Origin: Yamagishiella unicocca
Lineage: Eukaryota > Chlorophyta > Chlorophyceae > Chlamydomonadales > Volvocaceae
Direction: 5' to 3'
Length of the DNA: 64,000 nucleotides
NCBI GenBank assembly: GCA_003116995.1
Contig: BDSL01000141.1
Coordinates: 1-64,000, forward strand
The notes below the pieces were generated by a model. The model was not told where the DNA came from and did no database searches. It saw only the letters and a program-made list of their open reading frames with translations. Below are positions 1 to 13,000 of this stretch, in pieces (the stretch's first letter is position 1; each line of letters opens with the position of its first letter). Position numbers and translations under genes: made by a program.

Positions 1-2878
1 CAGCTCCGACAGGGGGAGGGGCAGGACGGGGCGGGGGCGCGGGGAGGGGCCGCGGGCGTCGAGGAGGACCTGCGCACGCGGGGCAGGGGGGTTGGCCGAG
101 GGCGGCGGTTGCCAGTCCCGGTGCGGTGAGGGGGAGCGTTAACCCCGCAAAAGTGCGCTACGCATACGCATGACGCTTTAAATAATGAGCGCCAAGGGTT
201 GTTGTTATGGAGTATGGAGTAAAGACACGGGAACCAAGCTGACACCTGTCCGAGGCCGTTTGACCCCAACCCACCCCGGTGTTGCGCACTCGCTGCCGGC
301 CCTCCCGCTGCTGCTGGCCGCCCTCCGCAGCGCAGGCAGCTGCACCGCAGACCCCGCTCCGGAACCAGGCGAGCCCCGCCCGTGCGAGCCCGGCCCCGCC
401 CCGGAGCCAGACCCAGGCACCGGGGTGAAGCTGCCGCCGCTGTAAGGCCCACGTGGTTGTGACGGCAGCAGCACTGACGCCAGAGCCCGCGCCGCAATGC
501 CGTTCATATCCTGCGTCGTCAGGGCGCCCCGGGTCAGGCAGTAGCAGGGAGGACGCAGCGGCAGGAAACGGCAGTAGCGGCAGACATGCGGCCCAAGGGC
601 GGAATCGGATTCAAGCAATAATGCGGAAGGGGCCACACCCCTGCTCGGCACCCCAACCACACCCAGCCAGCCACCGAGTCACCCAGCCAGCCACCCAGCC
701 AGCCGCACACCCACCCAGCCGCCCAGCCACCCAGCCAGCCGCACACCCACCCAGCCGCCCAGCACCCAGCCAGCCGCAAACCACCCAGCCGCCCAGCTAG
801 CCAACCACACCCAGCCAGCTAGCCAGCCAGCCAGCCACCCACCCCGAATGACGGCCTCGCGATGCCCATGAGGCGGGCGCAGGTGCGGTGCAGCGCCTCG
901 TTCTCCAGCAGCACAATGCCGTCAGACACGTCGCCAGGTGACTCAGCGTGAACAACGTGTTGTACGGCTGGACGATCACCTCGCCGCTCTCGTACGGCCT
1001 GAGGGGTGCGGCCGCGTGGTGATGTTGAAGGGCACGGCGCTGCGGCGGGAGCACGACAGTTGTATGGCTGTGGCGTGCTGCGACGGAGCATGTGGTGGGC
1101 GCAGCGCTTTGCGCTGTCGGAATGGGCCTTCAGTGGCCCACTCGGAGTAGTGCCTTGCCCCGGGGTTCCTTCTGGAGTAGTGAGTGGGGCGCACGCGGCC
1201 GCCCGCCAGCATGCCCTCCCTCCCACTGTCAGCATGCCCTCTCCCCTCCTTCCTGTCCCAGCCCCGTCAGCATGCCCTCTCCCCTCCTTCCTGTCCCAGC
1301 CCCGCCAGCATGCCCCCCCCTCCTTCCTGTCCCAGCCCCGCCAGCATGCCCTTCCCCCCTCCTTCCTGTCCCAGCCCCGCCAGCATGCCCTCCCCCCTCC
1401 TCACCAGACACAGCAGTTGGTGATGAAGGCGGAGTGGTATTCGTCCCTCAGCGCCTGAGCCACGTAGGTGCCCAGCCCGGCCCCCGTGCCGCCAGCCATG
1501 CTCTGCAGCAGCAGGAAGCCAGTCAGGCTGTCCGCAGCCTCTACCTGACGCGGCCGGGGGGGGGGCAGCGGAGGAACCCGGTTGCGAGGGTCAGGTGCGA
1601 GAGGAGACCCGTGGGTCGGCACTGTGGCAAGTAGAACCGAGGCTGAGGTGGGCCCAGGGCTGTGGCAGAGCACCGGTGGCTCATCCCGCGCCTCAGATGC
1701 ACCCCTCCCCTCCCCTCCCCCCCCGCCCCTCCCCCCCCTCCCCTCCCCCCCCTTCACGCACAGCATTCCAACGCATGGCCTGGTCGGCTCGAACGGCTGC
1801 CCTCGCCCCAACCGCGCCCCAGGCAGCTGCCCCCCCCGCCCCCGGAGGCCGCACCTCCCTCCGCACCAGCTCCAGCGCTGCCTCCGTGACCTTGGGGCCG
1901 TACCTGGTGGGGGTGCAGCGGACAGGGAGCTGCTGGGTGACCGACCGGACATCGCTCGCTCACCCGACTCGTTCCAACCCTCCTTGTCGCCACCGAAGCA
2001 GCAAACAAGGAGTGCCCAGACCCCTCCTCCCACTCCCCAAACCCAAGCTCAGGCCCTTCCTCCCACTCCCTAGACCCAAGCCCCAATACCTCCTCCGCAA
2101 CCTGATCAGGAAGCCCCAACGACCGCCGGAGCGCATCCCTGTCCACCCCCCGGCCCTTGGTTTGTCGGCCGTGGATTCGGGGATTATCCTTTACCCCCCC
2201 TGGAGTGGTGTCCCGCACCCGTGGAAGCCCTGCGCCCAGTTGTTGCCGGAGCCGCTCTGCATCACCAGGTAGCCCTTGGCGGGGTAGCGCCACCAGCTGC
2301 CGGAGGCGGCGGCGCTGGCACGAGCACCCGCCACGACCTGGGGGCGCCCGCGCGGTTGGGGGGGGAGGGAAGGAGGGAGGGGGTATGAGGGGAAACCCGT
2401 GGGTCGGCAGGAAGGAGGGAGGGCCCCAGTTGGGAGGGCCGAGGGTGTCATGGTTTAGGATGGCTTAGCAAGGGTAGTCGTCAAGGGTGCCGTTGCTCGT
2501 GTCAGGGGAGGGCCCCTGCCGGGCAGCAGGCCGGGCGGCGATACGGGGTGTTGGCGTGCATTGTGGGTGTGTTGCTGTCATGGTTTGGGATTTGGAGCCC
2601 CCCCGGCACGTACGGCACTGCCGGCACTGCCGGATATAACGGGATCCCGAGGTGGTTTTTAGAAGGTGAAATGCGCCGCTGTTGTTTCCGACCTTGGGCT
2701 CCATGTCGATGAGCACCGAGCGCGCTGTGTAGGTGCTGGCGTCAGGCCCAGGCCTGTAGTACTCGTGAACCGCGTCGAACCCATAGTCGTGCGCTGAAAG
2801 CTCTGTGGCAAGGGCATTGAAGAAGCTGCAGCCTAGCTGATTGCCGCACTGCCCCAGCTGCAGCGTTATCACGGGCAT
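1..2878 (-). CDS. UNI3: Delta-tubulin, 3' end beyond window, apparent frameshift
   Basis: Delta-tubulin is the non-alpha/beta tubulin needed for triplet microtubules of basal bodies and centrioles; loss in Chlamydomonas (uni3) changes flagellar number. The ATG is at 2878 and the N-terminus starts MPVITLQLGQCGNQLG. Exons I can place: 2693-2878, 2219-2337 (QSGSGNNWAQGFHG), 1855-1903 (YGPKVTEAALELVRRE), 1405-1544 (contains the GTP-binding GGTGAGLG), 843-998 (GEVIVQPYNTLFTLSHL, then SDGIVLLENEALH) and 421-510 (DMNGIAARALASVLLP). All junctions keep phase except within exon 843-998, which is one base short near 931-936. The C-terminal half should lie at 1-420 and to the left; I could not place those exons. 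Family assignment is secure; the state of the frame is not. Confidence 0.9.
655..840. repeat. Minisatellite in delta-tubulin intron
   Basis: Imperfect tandem array built on CACCCAGCCAGC and longer 22-30 bp higher-order units. It fills most of the intron between delta-tubulin exons 421-510 and 843-998 and runs up to the donor site of exon 843-998. Several open frames across it are low-complexity artefacts. Confidence 0.85.
1207..1400. repeat. Minisatellite of about 38 bp in delta-tubulin intron
   Basis: About five imperfect copies of a unit containing CAGCATGCCC, then CTCCTTCCTGTCCCAG. The array lies between exons 843-998 and 1405-1544 and stops right at the donor of exon 1405-1544. On the minus (sense) strand it is purine rich. 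Confidence 0.85.
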
Positions 2879-4042
2879 TGCCTAGCTTTGCAGGTCGCCA
2901 GCCTTTCCCGATCGCCGGCGCCAGCGCCGACGATCAACTACATTTATGTGTGAGTGCTGGGACATCAGGTGGTCGTAACGTGATGGAGAACATGTAAAGT
3001 TAAAAATGGCGCGAACAGGTTATCCTAGGCAACCATATGCGCAAACATATAGTTCCAGTAGTTGCACCAGTAATATTAAATCATGCGGTAGCAATGTATC
3101 AAACTCTAAGCCACTCATGGGCGAATGACATATTTAGCCATTTTTCTAACGGCTTCTTGGGGAAAGTAGGTTGGAGGATTGATTTATGCATTAAAGCATC
3201 GCAACTGTTCTGGATTGGGATGACGGCCAGTGGCTTGGGTGATTGACCTCTGGGTCGGCACATGTCTACAAGTGACAGGCAGGGTCCAACACCTAGCCGC
3301 TTAGCTGTGCAGTCTTGGCAATTCACGCGTTTCTTTTCGGCATTCAATGATGTGGACAATCACAGCTCATCACGGTGACAAGCAAGGCAGGGCGAGGCCT
3401 CCGCTGCCGCCGCGCTGGTGTAAATTGGTACGCCTTAGTATGCATACGATTTTTACTGCATTGCCACTCCATTGTCTCATCCATCCCCAGCCAGGGCAGC
3501 CACCCCAGACTGGCCTCAGCCCAACCCAGCCCAAGCCTCAAGCCCCCAACCCACCAACCCTAACCAATCTGCCATCAACTGGATAACATCTGAAGATTAA
3601 TAATCCATATACCATTGGTGCTGTCGCTGAGCACAGGCTTGTTGGCGGTGCACGTTGTAACTGGCAATTATACGTTTATGCACGGTGATATTGCAGTGAG
3701 ATAGAACAAATGCTATCCTTCGGCTTGGCTATAGCACCAGAACGCGAGAAAAGGATCGGTTGCGGGTTTTCGCTTTATGTTGTACAACATCGGTCGTCGT
3801 AGCTTACTCTTGTGCTTTCGTTTTGGGTCATGCATATTATGATATGTTTAGGTATGTGAAACAAGCAGATACCATGTCGTGTTGCCCGAGCCTGGGAATC
3901 GCTGAGAGTCGGTTACCGCTTCCGACTGTCTCAGAAGAGAGTCAAGTGTGTCATCGATTATGTGAACTTATGATTGCCACTTATTAATATTACTGTCTAA
4001 CAAAGGCACTGGCTGCTCTCCTGAGCTGGGCATTACCGGACG
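2879..4042. other. Divergent intergenic region
   Basis: About 1.16 kb between the start codons of delta-tubulin (minus) and the large gene (plus), so it should hold both promoters. It is visibly more AT-rich than the flanking genes. A short degenerate piece of the dispersed intronic repeat (CTGGGTCGGCAC) occurs near 3250. I see no convincing coding sequence; the open frames are short and without recognisable similarity. Confidence 0.6.
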
Positions 4043-7000
4043 ATGGCGCATACAGCGCAGTACCACAGCTTCATCCGTTGTGAGGGCAACACTGTCCTGC
4101 GCAAGCTTCCTGAAGAAGCGCGTCTGACGCTCCGTTACATCGAGACAGTTGGCCTGCTGCGCCCGTTTCGGCCGCTGCCCCCTCTCGCGTCCAGCCGCAA
4201 AGTTATCCCGGGAAAGAAGTACTACTATGTCGCCATCACGGATTGGAGTCTATATTTGCTCACGATGGACAACAAGGTGGAGGGAACGGTGCTGCTGGAG
4301 GTGCCATGGCTGGGCATCCGCCAGCTGGTGAGGGCTTGGGGCCAGGGGCCGGCCCGCGTATTCCGGGAAAACGGAAGCGGAAGGGTATACGGAGCAATTC
4401 GGGGAAGTCGGCGATGACGGGAGGGTAGTTGGCATATGACCCGTGGTCCCTCACGTCCTCACTGCTCGTCGCTGCTGCGTATTTGTGGCCCTCTCGCCCA
4501 CTCTGCCTCCTGACCCCCGTCTCACCCCGTCCTACACAGCGCACACCGGCGCCGCCATCATCACCGCCTCACCCGCAGCCCAAACTGAAACAGAATTGCC
4601 GTTGTGATCCTTGTCTGTCCGCAGGACAAAACCGATGCCGACAGCGATGAGTTCATGAAGCGTGACCCCAAGAAGCCAGAAAGCGTCATTCGCTCGGTGG
4701 CCGTGTCCCTCTATCCCGCGGCCGACCTAACCGCACTGCCTCCGGCTATGGCGAAGAAGGCCGGCCTCACTGGCGGAGGCCGCAAGCCGGTCTCGCCGCC
4801 TCGCCGCCCGACCAAGCCTAAACAGGAAGCGGCGGGCGGCGGCGGCAGGTGCTGCGGGCGCGGTTCCAAGGCGGCTGACGGAGTGGCGCCCCCTGCAGCG
4901 GCGGGAGCCGCCCAGGCCCAAGTGCAGGCGCCGCAGCCACAGCCGCAACTTCAACCGCAAACACAGCTTCAGCCACCTGCAGATGCGCTACCAGAGCCTC
5001 GTTCAGGGTCCGACCCACAGGCACCACAGCAGCAGCAGCAGCAGCAAGCAGGAGGGCAGCCGCACGACGCGGAGCAGAACTGGCAGTACCCGCAGCAGTT
5101 CCGGCCCCTGCGCGTCGACTTCTCGGCGCGGCGTGTCCCGGCTGGTCAGTACTCTGCCCTGCCGCCACACTTCTGCCCCCACCTGCACCGCCTGTGGCAG
5201 GAGTGGCACCGCTACCAGCGCCAGCGGATGGCCAACCCGTACGGCACCGACGCAGTCGAGTCGTACGTTGCCATGCCGCGAGTCCCAACATTCACGGACC
5301 CGTACACCGGCGAGATGTACCCCAATGCGTACGGCTTCGATCCGGGTTGGCTGGGCGCAGGCGCGGCAGCACCTCAGCAGCAGTACATGACGTACTCGTT
5401 GTACCGCATGCAACCGGCGCCGCTGGCTTCGGCCGCCCAACAGTCTGCGCCGTACTCGTCGTACCGCCTGCACCCGGGGCCGTTGGGCGAGGCCACTACG
5501 GACCCCGCGGACCCCGCCGTACCGTCTCCGCCGTACCGTCCGTCAGCGGGGTCGCTGAGCAAAGCCATTGAGTGGTCGGCCGCATCCCCGACGTACCGGC
5601 TGCCGGCGGGGCCGCTCGGCGAAGCCACCACGAGTAGTGACCCCACCGCATCCCCGACGTACCGGCTGCCGGCGGGGCCGCTCGGCGAAGCCACCGAGTG
5701 GGACCCCCCTGACGCCGCCGGGCTGCGCACCGCGTCCATAGGCCCCGGCAGCGCCAGCGGCGCCCCCCGCCAGAACCTCTTCAGCACCCTCCGGCGGCGA
5801 GGCGAGGGCGGCTCCACCACGCAAGCCAACTCCGCAATGGCGCTCACTCGCACAGTACCCCTGCCGCGCGCCAGGCGGCCGACGGCCGACGGCAGCGGCG
5901 CCACCGGCGCCGCCGGCGCCGTGCCGCCCGCGCCCCCCCGCGTCCGCAACCAGGACGCCGAGCTGCACCAGGCGGTTGCGGCGGGGTTGAGGCAGCTGGA
6001 GGAGTCGATCCGGAGGCAGCCGCGCCCGCCGCAGCTTGTCGTACGTCCGGGGCCGGCGATGGGGGCATATGCTGGCGGCGGCGGCGGCGGCGGCGGTGGG
6101 TTCGGCTCACCCGGGGGGTCGACGGTGGCGTCATCGTCCGTGGCTGCGTCCCCGAGCACGGTGGGCACGCCGGGCGCCAACCAGCTGAGCGCCTCGTTGC
6201 GTCCCTTCCTGGCCAGCTCGCCACCCCAGCGGAGCCCCCTCAGCGCCACGTTCACACACCCGGGGTCGCCGGCGCACGCGGGCCTTATGCAGCCACAGCA
6301 TCTGAGCGCGTCCATGAGGTCGCCGCCGCCGGCGGCTGCGGCGGCTGCGGCGGCTGGTCCCTCCGCTCGACTGATGGCGCATACGAACCCAACGGTGGCG
6401 GCCGCCGTGCAGACGGGGATGGAGCACTACCCACCATCGTCCGCGCACGCGGCCGCCCCGCAGCCCAGTACGGCAGCGGCGGCGGCGGCGGTGGAGTCAG
6501 CGGCGGCGGCGGCGTCTGCCTCGACGGCGGCGCCGACGGTGTCGGTGGCGGCGTGGCGCACTTCAGCAGCTCGGCGCAAGGTGGTCGAGGAGGAGGTGGA
6601 GGAGCCGGCCTTCCCGCTGGTGACCCGCCGCGGCCGCCGCTCCCGCAACCTGCCACCCGAGCCGGGGGAGTTCCAGCTGCCATTCTACCCGTCGTGCCAG
6701 CCGGTCATGGTACCCAGCGGCGGTACGGCAGCAGGCATGCCGCTGCCGTACTCCGTCACGGAGCCGCTGATACGGCTGGGCGAGCAGGTCCTGGAGCGTC
6801 AGAAGCGGCGGGAGCCGCGGCCCATGTGGGAGGAATACGAGCGGCGGGAGGAGGCCAGGTGGGTGGAGAGGAAACCGCAGGTAGCCACTTAAGAGGCGGG
6901 GTGGGTGGGCGACCGGAACAATGATGTGGGTGCTCTTTGGGCGGGTGGTGGCTGGGAAGGTGGGGCCGAGGGCAAGGGAGGAGGGCTTGGGTCGTGTTGG

Positions 7001-10000
7001 GGGGGGGGGAGGGGTGGCGGTAAGCGGCAGAGCATGGTAGGGTTGCAGGGGCGGAGGTAACAGTGAAGCGGAGTCGCGAGGGCCGTATGGGTGTCCGTAT
7101 GGGTGTTGCGGCTCGTGGACTATGGGTCGGTGTCGGGGAATCATGCGCGTGTCTTGAAAGGTAGACAGCGGCAGGGTGTACGGCAAAGTCGGGTGATGCT
7201 TCAGCAGCAAGCAGTACCATCCCTGTACGAGTGATGACGTGATGGGCCCCACCCTGGAGTGACCCACTCGCTGCAGCGTCCTAACCACCTGGTGGGTTCT
7301 GACGCTCGAAGTACGTGGGTTTCTGCAGGTGGGCAGCGGAACAACGACGTGCGGGCGTTACCGCTGGCCCCGGCGGTGGCGGCGGCGGTGGCGGCGGCGG
7401 TGGCGGTGGCGGTGGCGGCGGCGGCGGTGGCGGCAGCGGCGATGGCGGTGACGGCGATGGCGGCGACGGCGGGGCTGCCGCCGTTGACGAGTACGAGGCG
7501 GCTGAGGAGGCGTACGAGGATTTTTGGATCGCTGACGCGTCCGACGACGAGATGACCCCCGAGGACGCATTTGTGAGTGGAGAGGGAGCGGGACTGGGCA
7601 GGGGCTAGGCGGGGGGGAACTAGGCAGGCAGGGAGGGGTGAGGTATACGATGCCTGTGAGCACAGGGCTCAAATGGGGCCCGCCGCTTATGTTATATGAC
7701 AACCACCCCAATCCCCTCCAACCGACCTAATCTCCCTTCCCCTCACCTTCCCCATCCCTCGTGTGTGTTTTCCCCTCCCCTCCCCCTCCCCATCCATCGT
7801 ATGTGTTTTCCCCTCCCCTCACCCTCCCCATCCCTCGTGTGTGTTTTCCCCTCCCCTCACCCTCCCCCCCTCGTGCGTGTTTTCTCCTCCCCTCACCCAC
7901 CCCCACCCCGCGCAGCTGGCCGAGTACAAGCTAATCCTGGTTACCATCGAGCGCAAGAGCAACCTGTTCTTCCACATCCAGAGGGCGTGGATCGGGGCGC
8001 ACATGCGGCTGGCGCTGACGGAGGCGGGAGTGAGAGGTGCGTGTGGCGGCTGCAACGCCAAGTAGCTACCGCCGGCCACCTGCGCAACCCCCGCCATGTG
8101 CCTGCAGCACCCACCATCACCTCACTTGCCGCTCACTAACACAACAAAACACACCCACACACCGCGCAGGAATGCCACTCTGGTACGCGCCCACCTTCCT
8201 GCCCATCCGCATCGTCACCGACGTCGCCCCGTACGCGTACGGCAACGGCGCCCAGAGCGCCGTACGACATGTCCGGTCCGAGCTGCCCGGGGCCGTCGGC
8301 GCGCTGGACCCAACCCAGCAGGCCCTGCGCTACTTCTCCGACCCGGGAATGTGGGTCCCTGCATCCCGCAGTCCACCCCGCCACTCGCCCCCACCGCGGC
8401 GCAAGCGGCAGTAGCGGTAGTAGCGGCAGTAGCGGTAGTAGCGGCAGTAGCGGGAGTAGCGGCAGTAGCCTCTCTCCCTCCCCCCCCTGCCTCTTGGGCA
8501 GGGCGCCGGGCTGCACCGCCACTGGCCTCGCCGCGCCCAATTCCGCCCACCCGTTTCTCCATCATACGCGTTGCACGTCACCGCGCTTTTGCTTACCTTT
8601 TTCTTTTTCTTTTCTTTTACACAGCTCGGACAGGCCGCCTCCACAGGTTTGCCGGTAGTCAGTCCCAGTGCTCCAGCATGCGCCCACAAAATTGGTGTCC
8701 GACGACCATGCGCCAACTATTCTGTCCCGTCGCGTAAAATGGTTTTACACCCCCCCCTGCCTCCCTGCGCGCGCGTCCCGGTGTCGGAAGGCTATGCACC
8801 CACTACATTTCCCCAGTCGAATTACCGGTTCTTTTATGTCCCCCCCCGCCTCCAGGCTGGCCCAGGGCCTGGACTCCGCCATGTCGTCTGCTGGCGCGGG
8901 TGTGGTTCTGGAGCTGATGCCCGGGGACAGCCCGGTGCTGTCTGGAGGAGCGCAGCGGGGTGAGAGCGGGGGCGAGGGGGCATAAAGACCGGTTACACGA
9001 TGTAGGCGTAATCCGGGGTGGGTGGGTGCAAGGAAGCCCGCAGGTCAGCATTCTCGGTAGTAAGAAGTGAAACCGATTAGGAGACACGTCTGCTACACGC
9101 GTTTGGAATTGCATGCTGGAGGGCTGGAGGGCTGGAGGCCAGGTGTGTGGAGGCTGGAGGGGAAGTCGGGGGGCCCCGCGAGAGAGTCCTGAGTCGGGGA
9201 GCCCAGACTGGTTTGGGGCCTCGGGCTCCAGGGAGGGTGGCGCCGCGAGTAGGCGCCAAGGGGCGTTGGTCCCGGTTGTCGTGGAGTATAAAAAGCGCAT
9301 CAGCGGAAGGTGCTGACCGGTTCGTCCAACTGCCGGTGGTCGCACTTGCCGAAAAAACGCTTCTCACCCCACGTACCAGCCTCCACTACGGTATATCACC
9401 CCAATCACCAATCACCCCACGCAACCACCCTCCTCGCAACCACGCCGTGCTTCCCCTCCGCAGGCAGCATCGCCGACCTCGAAAACCTGGCCACGGCGCC
9501 CTCCATGGAGGACGCGGGGGAGCGGCTGCGGCAGCTGCGCGGGCCCCCCCCCTCTGCTGTCGGGTCTCGGAAGAGCATGGAGACCCTGCTGGTGGCGAGC
9601 AGGGGCCAGGGGGCGGCTAGACTCAGCCGCCAGGCCAGCAGGGTGAGCGCTGTGACGGACCCGTGGAAGCGCATTGGGGGGGTTGTATAAAAGCCGTTTT
9701 ATACATTGGGGGGGGCGAGTTGGGGGCGAGCTTGGACGGGACGGGTTGGGCAGCCGGGTTGGGTGGTTGCTCCAGGGTGGGAGAGGAGCGGGCGAATGCA
9801 CTGGCGAAGGGGGGAGCACAAGGTGTGGGAAGCTGCGCTTCTGGACAATGCGCTCAAGAAGGGCGTGAAACCTGCATTAGTATAAACACGGAGGGCAATA
9901 GTTGAGGGTTCAGTCGCTTGCGCCTGAGCGCACGCTGGCGGCCTTGCGTACCGGTGGAGCGCCCGCACCGCCGCCCAGCAACCACTAGGCTCACCCTCCT

Positions 10001-13000
10001 CACCTGCATCCCCGCGATCCTACCCGACGGCATCCCGACTCAACAGGTGTTCAGTGGCGGCGGCGGCGCCGCCGCCAACGGCGGCACCGGCGGCACCGGC
10101 CCCGCGCTCGACGTCTCCGTCAGCGCCGTGTTCCTGTCCATGTACGACGCGCAACAGTCCCGCCGTCAGATCCGCCTCGCCAGCGCGCTGGCTTCCACTC
10201 CCTCCCTGGAGCTGCTGCCGGCTTCGCCGGAGCGCGAGGCCGCGTTGGCGCAGACGTCAGCCGCCAGGTGGCGTGGCCGTACTCGCGGCGGAAGCGACTC
10301 TTTAGTCATGTCGCGGCGGACCACAGAGGACCTGGCTGGCGGCGCCGCCGGCGACGCCGGCGACGCGGTGGCGGCGGCGGCGGCGAGGGTGCCGGGGCTT
10401 GACGCAGATGACGTGGCGGGCACCTTACAGCCGCAGGGCACGGCGTCCAGCGGGCTGGAGGGCGTCCTTGGGGGAGGGGGTGGCGGCGGCGGCAGGGGCG
10501 GTGGTAGGCGAGCCACGACGTCGCTCGGCGGCGCTGTCGGCGGGATCTCCCGCCGTACGATTACGTGGCACCCGGAGGTCACGGGGGAAGGGCCGGGAGC
10601 GGCGGCGGCGGCGGTGGCGGCGGCGGCGGTGACGGCGGCGACGGCGGCGGCGGCGCCACAAAGTGGTGGCGGCGGCGGGGGCGCGGCGCCGGGAGTTGGC
10701 TGGACGCCCTTCATGGGGCCACGGACTGCCGACGCAGGTGCGACACCGAGGGGCGTGAAGGAAGGGGGTTACGTGAAAGGACCGTTGGCTCGACATGGGA
10801 ATTGTAGCTGGTGCATAGCCTTCGGACACCTGGACGCGCGCGCATGCTACTGAACTGGCGTGAAGGAGGGGAGGGGGGCGTGAAGGAGGGGGGTTGCAAA
10901 AATACCCGGTCGCGGGGGCTGTGTTGCGGCAGGCGAGTGGGTGGAGGTGCCTGCAGGAGGCTGGTGGTGGTGGTTTCGGGGCGCGGTGCGAACACAGGGG
11001 CCCTAGCCGGGCCATGATACCCCAGCGCGCCTCCCCTCCCTCCCTCCCTCTGGTGGCGGGGTGGCCCCTGGAAGCTGGAGCCTGCATGCGCGCACCGGGG
11101 CACCCACCTCGTTGGCTCCCTTCACCAGCGGCGTCATCCTCGCCTCCTTACCACCTCTGGCCCCAGCCGGGGGCCGCTTCTACCGGCAATTACCCCTCCG
11201 CACCGTCCCAACAACCCCAACTCCCCCATTACATCATCCCGTTAACCCCCCGCCACGTGATCGGATCGTCCCACCTAACCCCACCCGACTCGACCCCACC
11301 CGACTCGACCCCACCTTACCCCACCCGACTCGACCCCACCCGACTCGACCCCACCTTACCCCACCCGACTCGACCCCACCCGACTCGACCCCACCCGACC
11401 CCACCCGACTCGACCCCACCCGACTCGACCCCACCTAACCCCACCCGACTCGACCCCACCCGACTCGACCCCACCTTACCCCACCCGACTCGACCCCACC
11501 CGACTCGACCCCACCCGACCCCACCCGACTCGACCCCACCCGACTCGACCCCACCCGACCCCACCCGACTCGACCCCACCCGACTCGACCCCACCCGACC
11601 CCACCCGACTCGACCCCACCCGACTCGACCCCACCCGACCCCACCCGACTCGACCCCACCCGACTCGACCCCACCCGACCCCACCCGACTCGACCCCACC
11701 CGACTCGACCCCACCCGACTCGACCCCACTCGACCCCACCCGACTCGACCCCACCCGACTCGACCCCACCCGACCCCACCCGACTCGACCCCACCCGACC
11801 CCACCCGACTCGACCCCACCCGACCCCACCCGACTCGACCCCAATGCGGATGCTGCCTCTCAGAACCCGAGCGCGGCCGCATCACACCGCCCCGCGGCGG
11901 CATCGCCTCCCTGGAGCACTTCAGCAGCGGCGGCTCCGCGGCTCCGCCGGCCCCGCCGGCTCCGCCGGCCCCCCGGCGCTCCACCACCTCTGAGCTGCGT
12001 GCCGCCGCGTCCATCGCCGCCTTCGCGAACGTGGCTGCTGAGCGGTACAGCCAGAACACGGACGGCCTGGAGGCTCGCAGCGTGTACACCGAGCTGGAGG
12101 AGGCCATGCGATCGGGTTGCAGCCTCTTCGACGACCACGACCTCAGGATCATACAGGTGGGGGGGGCGCGGGGAGGAGTAGCGGGGAGGAGGCCCGGGGA
12201 GGAGTAGCGGGGAGGAGTAGCGGGGAGGAGTAGCGGGGAGGAGGCGCGGGGAGGAGTAGCGGGGAGGAGGCGCGGGGAGGAGGCGCGGGGAGGAGTAGCG
12301 GGGAGGAGTAGCGGGGAGGAGTAGCGGGGAGGAGGCGCGGGGAGGAGTAGCGGGGAGGAGGCGCGGGGAGGAGTAGCGGGGAGGAGTAGCGGGGAGGAGT
12401 AGCGGGGAGGAGGTTGCAAGGACCAGGAAACCCGGGTGCGAAGGAAGACCGTTTAGGACAGACGTATCGAGATGCATGCTGGAGAAGTTGGTTGAGGAAA
12501 CTAAAGGCGGAGGTCGTCTGTCGACCTTCGGGGAGGAGCGGGTGTGGCGTGAAGAACTGGTTACATGACACAGGAGATGGAGGACAAAAAGGGGGGAGGG
12601 CCACGGGCGGAAGGGCTACGGGCGGTGATTGCTGGGTGCTGGGGGAACTGCCAGCGTAAGCTGTGTGGTGTAGCGTTATTCCGTTGTTCTTGAAGCCTGG
12701 GCTTCGTTCGCTGCTGGTGCTGGGCGGGCTGGGCGAAATGTTGACGGTCTTTTGCAACATGGTACCGCAATAGGATATGCTCCGTGTTTGGAGAAGGACT
12801 GAAGGATGAAGTAAGAGTGGTGCGCAGGAACGAAAGACAGGAAGTGCGGCTGTGCTGCGCGGCGATGTTGACCCAGCGCGCGCCTCATCCCCACCCCGGC
12901 GGCCCGCAGGAGGTCATCCTGGAGCGGTCCTTCTCACAGATACCCAAGGCCAGGATGCTGTCGAAGTGCTTCTTCAACTCGAAGACCGTCTTCAGGTAAC

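Noticed and set aside
1..420. C-terminal exons of delta-tubulin
   Set aside because: They should lie here or further left, but no frame with acceptor and family similarity was convincing enough to place.
11316..12477. Minus-strand Gly/Val/Arg/Ser-rich frames over the satellite
   Set aside because: Generated by the 15-bp and 13-bp repeats; no conserved content.
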